Positions 56,313 through 64,000 of a stretch of 64,000 nt of DNA are shown here, one piece after another (position 1 is the first letter of the stretch; each line of letters starts with the position of its first letter). The stretch spans positions 38,768 to 102,767 of the forward strand of contig NZ_JANKBZ010000040.1 of assembly GCF_024623785.1 (NCBI RefSeq). Reading direction: 5' to 3'. Under the pieces are notes generated by a model. It was not told where the DNA came from. It ran no database searches and was given only the letters and a program-made list of their open reading frames with translations. This DNA comes from Archangium lipolyticum (lineage in GTDB: Bacteria; Myxococcota; Myxococcia; Myxococcales; Myxococcaceae). The position numbers were made by a program, and so were the translations under genes.

Positions 56313-58097
56313 CTAGCTCTTGTGCGGCTTGAGCTGCTCCACCATGCCCTTGATGGACTGGGCGATGATGCCGCCCGCCTTCTCGTCGCCCTTGAAGATG
56401 GACGCGGCGAAGTGCTTCGCCTGCTCCAGGGTGATGTGCGGAGGCAGCGGCGGCACGTCCGGGTCGACGTAGGCCTCGAGCACCACCGGCCGGTCCGAGG
56501 CGAACGCCTGCTCCCACGCGCGAGCGAGCTGGTCCGGCCTGTCCACGCGGATGCCGCGCAGGCCGATGGACTCGGCGTAGCGCGCATAGGGGAAGTCCGG
56601 CAGGTCCTGCGAGGCCGCGTACTTCGGGTCCCCCGCGAGCACGCGCTGCTCCCACGTCACCTGGTTGAGGTCACGGTTGTTGAGCACCAGGACGACGAGC
56701 CGCGGGTCCTTCCACTCCTTCCAGTACTTCGCGACGGTGACGAGCTCGGCGTTGCCATTCATCTGCATGGCGCCGTCGCCCACCAGGGCGATGACGGGCC
56801 GGTCCGGGTAGGCGAACTTGGCGCCAATGGCATACGGCACCCCGCAGCCCATGGTGGCCAGGTTGCCCGACAGCGACGCCATCATCCCCTTGCGAATCTT
56901 GATGTCGCGCGCGAACCAGTTGGCCGCCGAGCCCGAGTCCGCCGCGAGGATGGCCCCCTCCGGAATCCTCGGGGACAGCTCGTGGAAGACGCGCTGGGGG
57001 TTGATGGGGTTGGCGTCGTTCATCGCCTGGCCCTCCACCACCTTCCACCACTGGCGGATGCCCTTCTCAAGCGAGTCACGCCAGCTCCGGTCCTCCTTGC
57101 GCTTGAGCAGGGGGATGAGCGCGCGCAGCGTCTCCTGGGAGTCGCCCGTGAGGGGCACCTCCATGGGGTAGCGGATGGCGAGCATGCGGCCGTCGAGGTC
57201 GATCTGCACGCCGCGCGCCTGGCCCTCGGGAGGGAGGAACTCCGAGTAGGGGAAGCTGGTGCCCACCATGAGGAGGGTGTCGCACTCCATCATCATGTCC
57301 CAGCTGGGCTTCGTGCCCAGCAGGCCGATGGAGCCGGTGACGAAGGGCAGCGAGTCGGGCAGCACCGCCTTGCCCAGCAGCGCCTTGGCGACGCCCGCGC
57401 CCAGCAGGTCCGCCACCTCGATGATTTCATCCGCCGCGCGCAGGGCGCCGGCGCCCACGAGCATGGCCACCTTCTTGCCGGCGTTGAGCACCTCCGCGGC
57501 GCGGCGCAAGTCCCGCTCCTGGGGCACCACGCGCGGCTCGCAGTAGCCCACGCTGGAGTGGATGCTGCCGTGCGCGCGGGGAGGAGGCTGGTAGGGCTGC
57601 TCCTGGACGTCGTTGGGGATGATGATGCACGTCACCGTGCGCTCGGCGCGGGCGATGCGCAGGGCCCGGTCCACCGCGTGACGGATGGCCGAGGGGTGGG
57701 ACACCATGACGGTGTACTCGGACGCCACGTCCTTGAAGAGCACCGGCAGGTCCACCTCCTGCTGGTAGTGGCCCCCGAGCCCCATGCTCTTCTGCTGGCC
57801 CACGATGGCCACCACGGGCTGGTGGTCCAGCTTCGCGTCATAGAGGCCGTTGAGCAGGTGGATGGCGCCGGGGCCGGAGGTGGCCAGACACACGCCCGGC
57901 TCGCCGGTGAACTTCGCATGGGCACAGGCCATGAAGGCCGCCATCTCCTCGTGCCGCGCCTGGATGAACTGGAACTCGGAGTTGCGCCCGAGCGCGCCGA
58001 GGATGCCGTTGATGCCATCCCCCGGGTATCCATAGAGACGCCGGACGCCCCACTGGGAGAGGCGATGGAGCATGTAGTCACTGACGGTTCCGCTCAT
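56313..58097 (-). CDS. ThDP-dependent pyruvate oxidase/dehydrogenase-like enzyme (PoxB type)
   Basis: This 594-residue protein has the three-domain layout of PoxB (572 in E. coli). It has GYPGDGINGILG and RHEEMAAFMACAHAKFTG with the catalytic Glu, a middle FAD-type domain (VGTSFPYSEFLP), and the ThDP motif GDGAMQMNG...NNRDLNQV. It converts pyruvate to acetate or acts on another 2-keto acid. ATG 58097 follows GAGG. First gene of the three-gene operon. Confidence 0.88.
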   Translation of the reverse strand: MSGTVSDYMLHRLSQWGVRRLYGYPGDGINGILGALGRNSEFQFIQARHEEMAAFMACAHAKFTGEPGVCLATSGPGAIHLLNGLYDAKLDHQPVVAIVGQQKSMGLGGHYQQEVDLPVLFKDVASEYTVMVSHPSAIRHAVDRALRIARAERTVTCIIIPNDVQEQPYQPPPRAHGSIHSSVGYCEPRVVPQERDLRRAAEVLNAGKKVAMLVGAGALRAADEIIEVADLLGAGVAKALLGKAVLPDSLPFVTGSIGLLGTKPSWDMMMECDTLLMVGTSFPYSEFLPPEGQARGVQIDLDGRMLAIRYPMEVPLTGDSQETLRALIPLLKRKEDRSWRDSLEKGIRQWWKVVEGQAMNDANPINPQRVFHELSPRIPEGAILAADSGSAANWFARDIKIRKGMMASLSGNLATMGCGVPYAIGAKFAYPDRPVIALVGDGAMQMNGNAELVTVAKYWKEWKDPRLVVLVLNNRDLNQVTWEQRVLAGDPKYAASQDLPDFPYARYAESIGLRGIRVDRPDQLARAWEQAFASDRPVVLEAYVDPDVPPLPPHITLEQAKHFAASIFKGDEKAGGIIAQSIKGMVEQLKPHKS

Positions 58098-58329
58098 GTC
58101 ACGTGTCCTCGAAGCAGGCCGGGCCTCGGCACCGTGGAAAGCTAGGTACCGGGGCGGAGGGGGTGACCCCAGGGACACTGGCGCCCGGCAGCCCGCGCTG
58201 GACCAGGGTCCGCCACCAGAGGGCTCCTCCGCCCGGCTGCCCCTCCGCCACGCGAGCGCCATCCGTCGGACACTGAGCGGGGAGACGGGTCTACCTCCGC
58301 GGGAGGGCCCCGGGTGAACGTTGCCGGCG

Positions 58330-59334
58330 ATGACGGCTGTTCGTGAGAGATACCCGGGGCGTAGACTCCTGGGACCGCGAGGAGCCGACGCCGTGCTGCC
58401 CTACTTCCCGTTCACACAAGACAGCTACGCGATGACGCTCGGGGTGCGCGCGTTGAGCGCCGACGAGCCCCTCATCGAGGTGGACGAGCCGCACTACCGC
58501 GACGAGCTCGCGCTCAAGGAGGCACTGCTGGCCGAGGACCTCCGGGCCCGCTTCCAGGCCGGGCCCGGCACGGAGGCGCTCCAGTGGGAGACGGTGACGG
58601 TGCTGCTGCCGATGATGGCGCGACAGCACCCCCGGCACTTCGCGTTGACGGTGGACGGTGGGCGCTGGCACTGGCGCAACCACCTGCTCGGCACGGAGAC
58701 GGTCTTCACCCCGGGCGGGGACGGCCTGCCCCACGCCCCGCTCGACTGGCTCGGCCGGCAGGTGCAGGAGGACCTGCTGGTGTTGGATGGAAGGCGCGAG
58801 GGACTGCCGCTGGTGGCCGGGCAGCTCTGCTTCCCCTCGATGTGGAGCCTCGACGAGAAGATGGGGCGGTCGATGATGGAGGTGCACGCGCCGGTGCCGA
58901 ACCTCAACGCGCGACTGGGCGCCTCCACGCAGCGATTGATGGAGGGGCTCAAGCCTGGACGCTCCGTGACGCGTTGCAACTGGGCCTTCACCGTCACGGA
59001 CCGGCTGGACCTGGAGCCTCGGACCCTGCCCGAGTGGCAGCACCTGCTCGACGGCATCACCGCGCGCGACGCGGGGGAGCGGTGCTTCCTGCGCTTAGAG
59101 CGGCAGACGCTCACGCTGCTGCCGGAGACGGGAGGAATCCTCTTCACCATCCACACCTACCGCGCGCCCGTGGCCAGCGAGGTGGTGGACCCCGAGCGCC
59201 GCCGTCGCCTGGCCAACGTGCTGCGCACGGTGCCGCCGGACACGCGGGCCTACAAGCGGCTCACCCCGTTCCTCGAGCCGCTCCTGGAGTACCTGGACGG
59301 AGAGGCCGCGTCCCGGGTGGCGTCCACCGGATAA
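58330..59334 (+). CDS. Heme-dependent oxidative N-demethylase-type protein (DUF3445)
   Basis: The product is about 334 residues with the DUF3445 signature FPSMWSLDEKMGRSMMEVHAPVPN, then RCNWAFTVTDRLDL and FTIHTYRAP near the C-terminus. Characterised members use heme to remove methyl groups from dimethylamine-like substrates. ATG 58330 is chosen over TTG 58321; no strong ribosome site. It is divergent from the PoxB operon. Confidence 0.8.
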   Translation: MTAVRERYPGRRLLGPRGADAVLPYFPFTQDSYAMTLGVRALSADEPLIEVDEPHYRDELALKEALLAEDLRARFQAGPGTEALQWETVTVLLPMMARQHPRHFALTVDGGRWHWRNHLLGTETVFTPGGDGLPHAPLDWLGRQVQEDLLVLDGRREGLPLVAGQLCFPSMWSLDEKMGRSMMEVHAPVPNLNARLGASTQRLMEGLKPGRSVTRCNWAFTVTDRLDLEPRTLPEWQHLLDGITARDAGERCFLRLERQTLTLLPETGGILFTIHTYRAPVASEVVDPERRRRLANVLRTVPPDTRAYKRLTPFLEPLLEYLDGEAASRVASTG

Positions 59335-59500
59335 CGCCGGGGCCTCGGTGCGAGACCCCTCGACCGTTCTACCTGGCCGCTCCTTCGCGGAGCAGGCATC
59401 CAGGCCAGCGGCCATTGCCCATCGCTCGTCCACCATCCCTGGCCGCCTCCTGGGCGCATCCCCATCCTGTCCGGCAGTTAGCCTGGTGGAGGGTGTGCAC

Positions 59501-59977
59501 ATGGAGCGAAGCGGAGTGTTGGCAGCAGCGGGGCTGGGAGCGGTGGCGGGGATGCGGACCTTCAGTGCTCCCGCCATCCTGAGCATCCTGTTCACCCGGG
59601 AGGGTGGAGCCGTCCAGGACCGCCTCGGAAAGGCGCTGTCATCGAAGGCCGGCGGGCGGACGCTCTCGGTGCTGGCCCTCGGCGAGCTCGTGGGCGACAA
59701 GCTGCCCAACATCCCCGTGCGCACCGCGCCTCCCGCGCTCGCGGGCCGCATCCTCTCCGGCGCCCTCGTGGGCGCGGCCCTGGCCCGGCGGGACAAACAG
59801 CCCCTGCTCGGCCCGGTTCTGCTCGGCGCGGCCGCCGCGGTGGCCTCCTCCTACGCGTTCTCCGCGCTCCGCCGCTTCGCCACGCACCGGCTCCACATTC
59901 CCAATGTCGTCGCGGGCCTCCTGGAGGACGCACTCGTCGCGATGGCCGGAACCCGGCTCCTGGCCGCGCTGAAGTAG
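59501..59977 (+). CDS. DUF4126 membrane protein
   Basis: The product is 158 residues with several weakly hydrophobic helices. The N-terminus GLGAVAGMRTFSAPAIL, then LSVLALGELVGDKLPNIPVRT and LVGAALA, matches the DUF4126 family of small membrane proteins. Function unknown. GGAGGG precedes ATG 59501. It ends 14 bases from the convergent Uma2 gene. Confidence 0.72.
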   Translation: MERSGVLAAAGLGAVAGMRTFSAPAILSILFTREGGAVQDRLGKALSSKAGGRTLSVLALGELVGDKLPNIPVRTAPPALAGRILSGALVGAALARRDKQPLLGPVLLGAAAAVASSYAFSALRRFATHRLHIPNVVAGLLEDALVAMAGTRLLAALK

Positions 59978-59991
59978 CCGCGCTGAACCCC

Positions 59992-60573
59992 TCACCGGCT
60001 CGGCTGGGCCCGATCCAACCAGAGCGCCCCCAGCCCGAGCGGCACCGCGTCGAAGGGCTCGGCGCGGAGCACGTCCTCTCCCCCGTGGGTCGCGGTGAGG
60101 AGCCAACCGGACGGCTCACGCCGGAAGACCTCCAAGGTGCGCGCGAGCGGGTCGATGAGCCACGCGTGCACCACGCCTTCGCGATGGTAGATGGGCAGCT
60201 TGCGCGTCCGGTCCACGGTGGCGGTGGAGGGCGAGAGCACCTCACACACCCAGTCCGGAGCGAGCGTCATGAAGGGCTCCTCGGGAGACGGCGGCCGACG
60301 CAGGCGTTCGCGACGCCATCCCGCGAGGTCCGGCACGAGGATGTCCCGGCCCAGGTGAAGCTCCGGCTCATACAGAATCCACCACCCACCGGGCCCTCCA
60401 CGCCCCAAGGCGAAGGGACCGCCCAGCTCGACGCTCAAACCGTACGAGGCATGGGCATGCCCCACGGCGGGCCTCGGTGAGGCCACCAGCTCGTCCTCCA
60501 GGATCTCCCCCACCCACCCGACCGGCAGCGCCTCGATGTCCTCGTAGGTCGCCGGCTTCTTCCCCTTCGCCAT
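59992..60573 (-). CDS. Uma2-type PD-(D/E)xK nuclease-fold protein
   Basis: This 193-residue protein fits DUF820/Uma2: EILEDELVASPRP, then ILVPDLAGWR with the conserved Asp, WVCEVLSPSTATVDRTRKLPIYHREGVVHAWLIDP. The family has a restriction-nuclease fold and is numerous in cyanobacteria and myxobacteria; true activity is unsettled. AGGAGGCGGG lies before ATG 60573. Confidence 0.85.
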   Translation of the reverse strand: MAKGKKPATYEDIEALPVGWVGEILEDELVASPRPAVGHAHASYGLSVELGGPFALGRGGPGGWWILYEPELHLGRDILVPDLAGWRRERLRRPPSPEEPFMTLAPDWVCEVLSPSTATVDRTRKLPIYHREGVVHAWLIDPLARTLEVFRREPSGWLLTATHGGEDVLRAEPFDAVPLGLGALWLDRAQPSR

Positions 60574-60677
60574 GGCCCGCCTCCTGGTTCTTCCAACCCA
60601 GGAAGGGAGGAGCCCCTTCCTGACTCCTCCAGTCTACCGGGCCATCCGACATCCCAGGTAGGGGAGAGCGGAAGAAG

Positions 60678-62084
60678 TCACACGATGGCGGCCAGCGGCT
60701 CCAGTCCGGTCTCGAGCACCTCGCGCAGCCGCCGCAGGCCGCGCTCCAACTGCGCGCGCGTGCGCGGCGTACCGATGCACACCCGCACCGCCGCCGGCAC
60801 CGGCCCCTGCCCCGCGGTGAACAGGTCCGCCGATGTCACCGACACCCCGTTGCGCCGCGCCTGCGCCACGAACTCCTCGCTCCTGCGCCCCTCCGGCAGC
60901 CCCAGCCACAGGTGGTACAGCGGCATCCGCGAGCCGCGCAGCACCTCGCTCCCCAGCAGCGTGCGCGTCAGCTCCATCCGCTCCCGCACCTCCTCCCGCT
61001 GCCGCACCACCAGCTCGTCCGCCGTCCCGTCCTCCACCCAGCGCGCCAGCACCTCCGCCATCAGCGGCGTCGTCATCAGCGAGGCCAGCCCCACCTCCTC
61101 GGCCAGCCGCTCGCCCCGCGCCCTCGCCGGCGCCACCAGGTAGCCGATGCGCAGCCCCGGCGTCAGCAGCTTCGACACCCCGGCGATGAAGTAGCTCGCC
61201 TCCGGCAGGTACGCGGCCAGCGGCGGCGGACGCTGCTCCGGCAGCAGCCCGTACGCGTCGTCCTCCAGCACCAGCACCCCGTGCTTGCGCGCCACCTCGG
61301 CGATGCGCTTGCGCCGCTCCTCCGGCAGCAGCGCCCCCGTGGGGTTGTGACACGTGGGCTGCGTGTAGAGCAGCCGCACCGAGCCGCCCCGGCACGCCGC
61401 CTCGAAGGACTCGGGCACCAGCCCCTGCGCGTCCATGGCCACGCCCTGCAGCCGCAACTGGAAGCGCCGCGCCAGCACCTTCACCCCGGGGTACGTGAGG
61501 GCCTCGGTGGCCAGCGTGTCTCCCGGCCTGGTGAGCGCCGCCAGCGCCACCTCCATGGCGTGCTGTCCGCCCGCGCACACCACCACCTGCTCCGGCTTCA
61601 CCTGCAACCCGAAGCGCGAGGCCCACGCCGCTCCCGCGACGCGGTGCGCCGTGGTGCCCGCGGCCGGCTGGTACGCCAGCAGCTCCGCCAGCCGCGACGT
61701 CCGGCCCAGTTCCTCCAGCGAGCGGCGAAGCGCCTGGCTCGCCGGGTCCCCCTCGGGCGTCGCCGGAGCGTTGATGCCCAGCTCCACCGGAGAGGCGTCA
61801 TCCTCCATGTCCACCGGCTTGGGCATGTACGCGGGCACCTCGCGGTCCCTCACGAAGGTGCCCCGGCCCACCTCTCCACTCACCAGCCCGCGCTTCTCGG
61901 CCTCGGCGTAGGCGCGCGTCACCGTTCCCACGGTGACACCTACCCGCTCGGCCAGCTCCCGATGCGTGGGCAGCCGGGTGCCGGGGGTCAGACGCCCCGC
62001 GTCAATGTCCTCGGCGAGCGCATCCGCGATGGCCCTGTACAGGGGCCCGCTGCGTCCCCGGAGCTCCGGCGTCCAACTTGTCAT
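60678..62084 (-). CDS. MocR-type regulator: GntR HTH fused to aminotransferase fold
   Basis: The product is 468 residues. A GntR winged-helix (about 12-80, RGRSGPLYRAIADALAEDI and LPTHRELAERVGVTVGTVTRAYAEAE) is joined to a fold type I PLP domain with YTQPTCHNPTGALLP and K305 in AGVSKLLTPGLRIGY. MocR proteins sense PLP or an amino acid and bind repeats near their own start. No Shine-Dalgarno precedes ATG 62084. Divergent from the branched-chain aminotransferase gene. Confidence 0.92.
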   Translation of the reverse strand: MTSWTPELRGRSGPLYRAIADALAEDIDAGRLTPGTRLPTHRELAERVGVTVGTVTRAYAEAEKRGLVSGEVGRGTFVRDREVPAYMPKPVDMEDDASPVELGINAPATPEGDPASQALRRSLEELGRTSRLAELLAYQPAAGTTAHRVAGAAWASRFGLQVKPEQVVVCAGGQHAMEVALAALTRPGDTLATEALTYPGVKVLARRFQLRLQGVAMDAQGLVPESFEAACRGGSVRLLYTQPTCHNPTGALLPEERRKRIAEVARKHGVLVLEDDAYGLLPEQRPPPLAAYLPEASYFIAGVSKLLTPGLRIGYLVAPARARGERLAEEVGLASLMTTPLMAEVLARWVEDGTADELVVRQREEVRERMELTRTLLGSEVLRGSRMPLYHLWLGLPEGRRSEEFVAQARRNGVSVTSADLFTAGQGPVPAAVRVCIGTPRTRAQLERGLRRLREVLETGLEPLAAIV

Positions 62085-62085
62085 A

Positions 62086-62159
62086 GTGACAATCGATACA
62101 CTTGACGGAATACCGCTGCCAACGTAACTGATTGTCTCGATTCTACCCGGAATTGTCAC
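62086..62159. promoter_or_regulatory. MocR operator repeats in the divergent promoter region
   Basis: On the minus strand, GTGACAAT (62159-62152) and GAGACAAT (62138-62131) form direct repeats 21 bases apart. An inverted third copy, ATTGTCAC (62093-62086), stands next to the MocR ATG. This is the two-helical-turn layout expected for a dimeric MocR regulator. Confidence 0.55.
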
Positions 62160-62248
62160 GAATGTTCCGGAGAGAAGCGCGAGCCACTGGGGCATACCCG
62201 GGCCCCGGACGGGAATCACCCCGCCCCCTCTTCACGAGGAGCCGAAGC

Positions 62249-63316
62249 ATGTTGCCCATCGAGGTCCAGCGCTCCGCCACCCTGAAGACCAAGCCCTCCT
62301 CGGAGGGACTGGGCTTCGGCAAGTACTTCACCGACCACATGTTCCGGATGGACTACTCGCCGGAGCGTGGCTGGCACCAGGCGCGGATCCTCCCGCACGG
62401 TCCCATGGGGTTGGACCCCGGCGCGGCGGTGTTCCACTACGCGCAGGCGGTGTTCGACGGCTCCAAGGTGTTCCGGGGCAAGGACGGGCAGCTGCGCGCC
62501 TTCCGCGTGCTGGACCACAGCAAGCGCCTGGCGGCGAGCGCCGAGCGGCTGGCGATGCCGCCCGTGCCGCCCGAGGTGGCGCGCGAGGCCATCGAGGCGC
62601 TGGTGAAGGTGGACGCGGACTGGGTGCCGAGCGCCCCGGGCACGTCGCTGTACGTGCGGCCGGTGGTGATGGCCTCGGAGGCCTTCCTCGGGGTGCGCCC
62701 GGCGGACAAGTACATCTTCTTCATCATCCTCAGCCCGGTGGGCAACTACTTCTCCGGCGGTGCGGAGCCGGTGCGCATCTGGGTGGAGCAGCAGCACACG
62801 CGCGCGGCGCCGGGAGGCCTGGGTGGCGCGAAGGCGGCGGCCAACTACGCGGCGGGGCTGCAGGCCTCGGTGGAGGCCAAGAAGCGCGGGTACGCGCAGG
62901 TGCTGTGGCTGGACGCGCTCGAGCACCGCTACATCGAGGAGGTGGGCACGATGAACCTCTTCGTGCGCATTGGCGACGAGGTCATCACCCCGCCGCTGGA
63001 CGGCACCTTCCTGCCCGGCATCACCCGCGAGAGCGTGCTGACGCTGCTGCGCGACTGGGGCACGAAGGTGAGCGAGCGCAAGCTGTCCATCGACGAGCTG
63101 CGCGAGGCGCACCAGAAGGGCGAGCTGCGCGAGGTGTTCGGCACGGGCACCGCGGCGGTGATTTCGCCGGTGGGCGCGCTGGGCTTCCAGGACGGCCAGC
63201 TCCTCATCGGTAACGGCAAGGTGGGCGAGCTCTCGCAGCGCATCTACGACACCGTCACGGGCATCCAGTACGGCACGCAGCCCGACCGCCACGGCTGGAT
63301 GACGCTCATCAAGTAA
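62249..63316 (+). CDS. ilvE: Branched-chain amino acid aminotransferase
   Basis: This 355-residue class IV PLP enzyme of the IlvE2 type has GFGKYFTDHMF near the N-terminus, GTSLYVRPVV, GGLGGAKAAANYAAGL with PLP lysine K195, VLWLDALEHRYIEEVGTMNLF, and FGTGTAAVISPVG. It transfers amino groups between glutamate and Leu/Ile/Val. GAGGAG lies 8 bases before ATG 62249. The MocR regulator and its operators are divergently upstream, suggesting direct control. Confidence 0.94.
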   Translation: MLPIEVQRSATLKTKPSSEGLGFGKYFTDHMFRMDYSPERGWHQARILPHGPMGLDPGAAVFHYAQAVFDGSKVFRGKDGQLRAFRVLDHSKRLAASAERLAMPPVPPEVAREAIEALVKVDADWVPSAPGTSLYVRPVVMASEAFLGVRPADKYIFFIILSPVGNYFSGGAEPVRIWVEQQHTRAAPGGLGGAKAAANYAAGLQASVEAKKRGYAQVLWLDALEHRYIEEVGTMNLFVRIGDEVITPPLDGTFLPGITRESVLTLLRDWGTKVSERKLSIDELREAHQKGELREVFGTGTAAVISPVGALGFQDGQLLIGNGKVGELSQRIYDTVTGIQYGTQPDRHGWMTLIK

Positions 63317-63407
63317 TGCGAGGTACCCCCGGGCCCGGGGCGGCGAGAGTCGCTTCCGGGTCCCGCCCGAGGTACACGGTAGAGACTCACACGCGCGAGG
63401 TCTCCCG

Positions 63408-63842
63408 ATGGAACCGAGGAATCCCGACTACGTGCGGGACATGACGGAGCTCTTCCGCAAGGCGGCGTTCGTCATGGACGTGGGCTACGAGCTGGTCGCC
63501 ATCGCCCCCGGGCGGGTGGAGACGCGGCTGACGGTCCAGCCCCGGCACCTGCAGCAGGACGAAGTCATCCACATGGGTGTGCAGGCGACGATGGCGGACC
63601 ACACCGCGGGCACGGCGGCGGGCTCGCTGATCGCCGCGGACCAGATGGTGCTCACCACGGGCTTCACCATGAACCTGCTCCAGGCGGCCGTGGGCGAGGA
63701 GCTGCGGTGCCGCGCCCAGGTGCTGCGCGCCGGGCGGACGCTCTCCGTCGTCGAGTCGGAGGTCCACGCCGTGGCCCAGGGCCAGGAGAAGCTCGTCTCG
63801 AAGGCCACGGTGACGCTGGCGGTGCTGGCCCGGAAGCGCTGA
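63408..63842 (+). CDS. PaaI-type hotdog thioesterase
   Basis: This 144-residue hotdog-fold protein has the central helix region HMGVQATMADHTAGTAAGSLI with the Asp of the thioesterase site and a GEELRCRAQVLRAGRTLSVVESEVHA strand. It hydrolyses acyl-CoA thioesters, often aromatic. GAGG lies before ATG 63408. It may be co-transcribed with ilvE (91-base gap). Confidence 0.85.
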   Translation: MEPRNPDYVRDMTELFRKAAFVMDVGYELVAIAPGRVETRLTVQPRHLQQDEVIHMGVQATMADHTAGTAAGSLIAADQMVLTTGFTMNLLQAAVGEELRCRAQVLRAGRTLSVVESEVHAVAQGQEKLVSKATVTLAVLARKR

Positions 63843-63874
63843 GCCGGGGGAGGCCGCCGGGCGCGCTCGCGAGC

Positions 63875-63888
63875 AACTGGTCCGACCA
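63875..63888. repeat. Second copy of AACTGGTCCGA half-site
   Basis: AACTGGTCCGACCA shares 11 of 11 bases with the arm at 20595-20605. Only a short TGGT/ACCA stem can form here. It lies just past the thioesterase stop. Confidence 0.5.
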
Positions 63889-63897
63889 CAGGGTTGA

Positions 63898-64000
63898 TCA
63901 GAATAGCTCTGGAGGCTCGTCGCAGGCCGGGGAAGCAGGCAGCAGGAAGTAGACGCACAAAAGCCTGCGGCGGGTGAGCAGGCGGCTGACGTTGTGGGCC
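63898..64000 (-). CDS. Possible 3' end of a gene running out of the window
   Basis: A minus-strand frame is open from the window edge to TGA at 63900-63898 and ends with about 33 residues (NVSRLLTRRRLLCVYFLLPASP then ACDEPPELF). It is too short to identify. Its convergent position after the thioesterase gene and the repeat between them are the only support. Confidence 0.3.
   Translation of the reverse strand, partial: AHNVSRLLTRRRLLCVYFLLPASPACDEPPELF

Overview
The window is GC-rich (third codon positions are mostly G or C) and almost fully coding. Its gene content points to a predatory soil myxobacterium of the Cystobacterineae (Archangium, Cystobacter or a relative). The evidence is a Ser/Thr kinase with a PilZ-like region, many lipoproteins, SitA-like polymorphic toxins, an ether-lipid-type AGPS homologue, HEAT and ankyrin proteins, and a GAF/PAS histidine kinase. 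The assignment rests on gene content alone. No rRNA or tRNA gene, CRISPR array, insertion sequence or prophage was seen.

Layout. 1-3005: two HEAT-type proteins, an M23 peptidase and a small zinc-ribbon protein. 3120-8413: a three-gene membrane-bound formate dehydrogenase operon. Its catalytic subunit is interrupted by an in-frame TGA that is almost certainly selenocysteine, with a SECIS hairpin directly behind it. 8473-12064: a small lipoprotein pair, an AGPS-like FAD enzyme and an SDR. 12280-17874: kinase, ankyrin protein, copper monooxygenase lipoprotein and small unknowns. 18297-21446: secreted lipase behind a good sigma-54 promoter motif, a probable lipase foldase, and an SDR. 22112-24659: unknowns, including a large membrane protein. 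24750-28170: molybdenum-cofactor and FDH maturation (mobA, moeA, mobB, fdhD), which would serve the formate dehydrogenase 20 kb away.

28217-30480: a DUF2235 (Tle1-type) lipase with a DUF3304 lipoprotein, read as an effector/immunity pair. 30674-34395: cytochrome P450, phosphoglucomutase and a low-complexity lipoprotein. 34665-37054: a SitA-like lipoprotein toxin with an AHH nuclease end, followed by an Imm11-type immunity gene. 37191-38441: glgC. 38669-49705: VTT membrane protein, a secreted two-gene unit of unknown function, GNAT, an AraC regulator facing a flavin monooxygenase, a protein with a duplicated membrane module, a DUF481 protein and a fatty acid hydroxylase. 49710-58097 (minus strand): class V PLP enzyme overlapping a histidine kinase, an NlpC/P60 protein, then a PoxB-like oxidase and zinc dehydrogenase operon. 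58330-63842: HODM-type heme protein, DUF4126, Uma2 nuclease, a MocR regulator facing a branched-chain aminotransferase, and a hotdog thioesterase.

Two things stand out. First, selenocysteine is used in FDH, and the Moco/FdhD maturation genes lie in the same window. Second, the three toxin-like genes (9037-9496, 28217-29891, 35140-36466) are each broken by a +1 shift at a short G/C run, while their putative immunity partners and nearly all housekeeping genes are intact. This could be decay, slippage-driven switching, programmed frameshifting or sequencing error. The sequence alone cannot decide.
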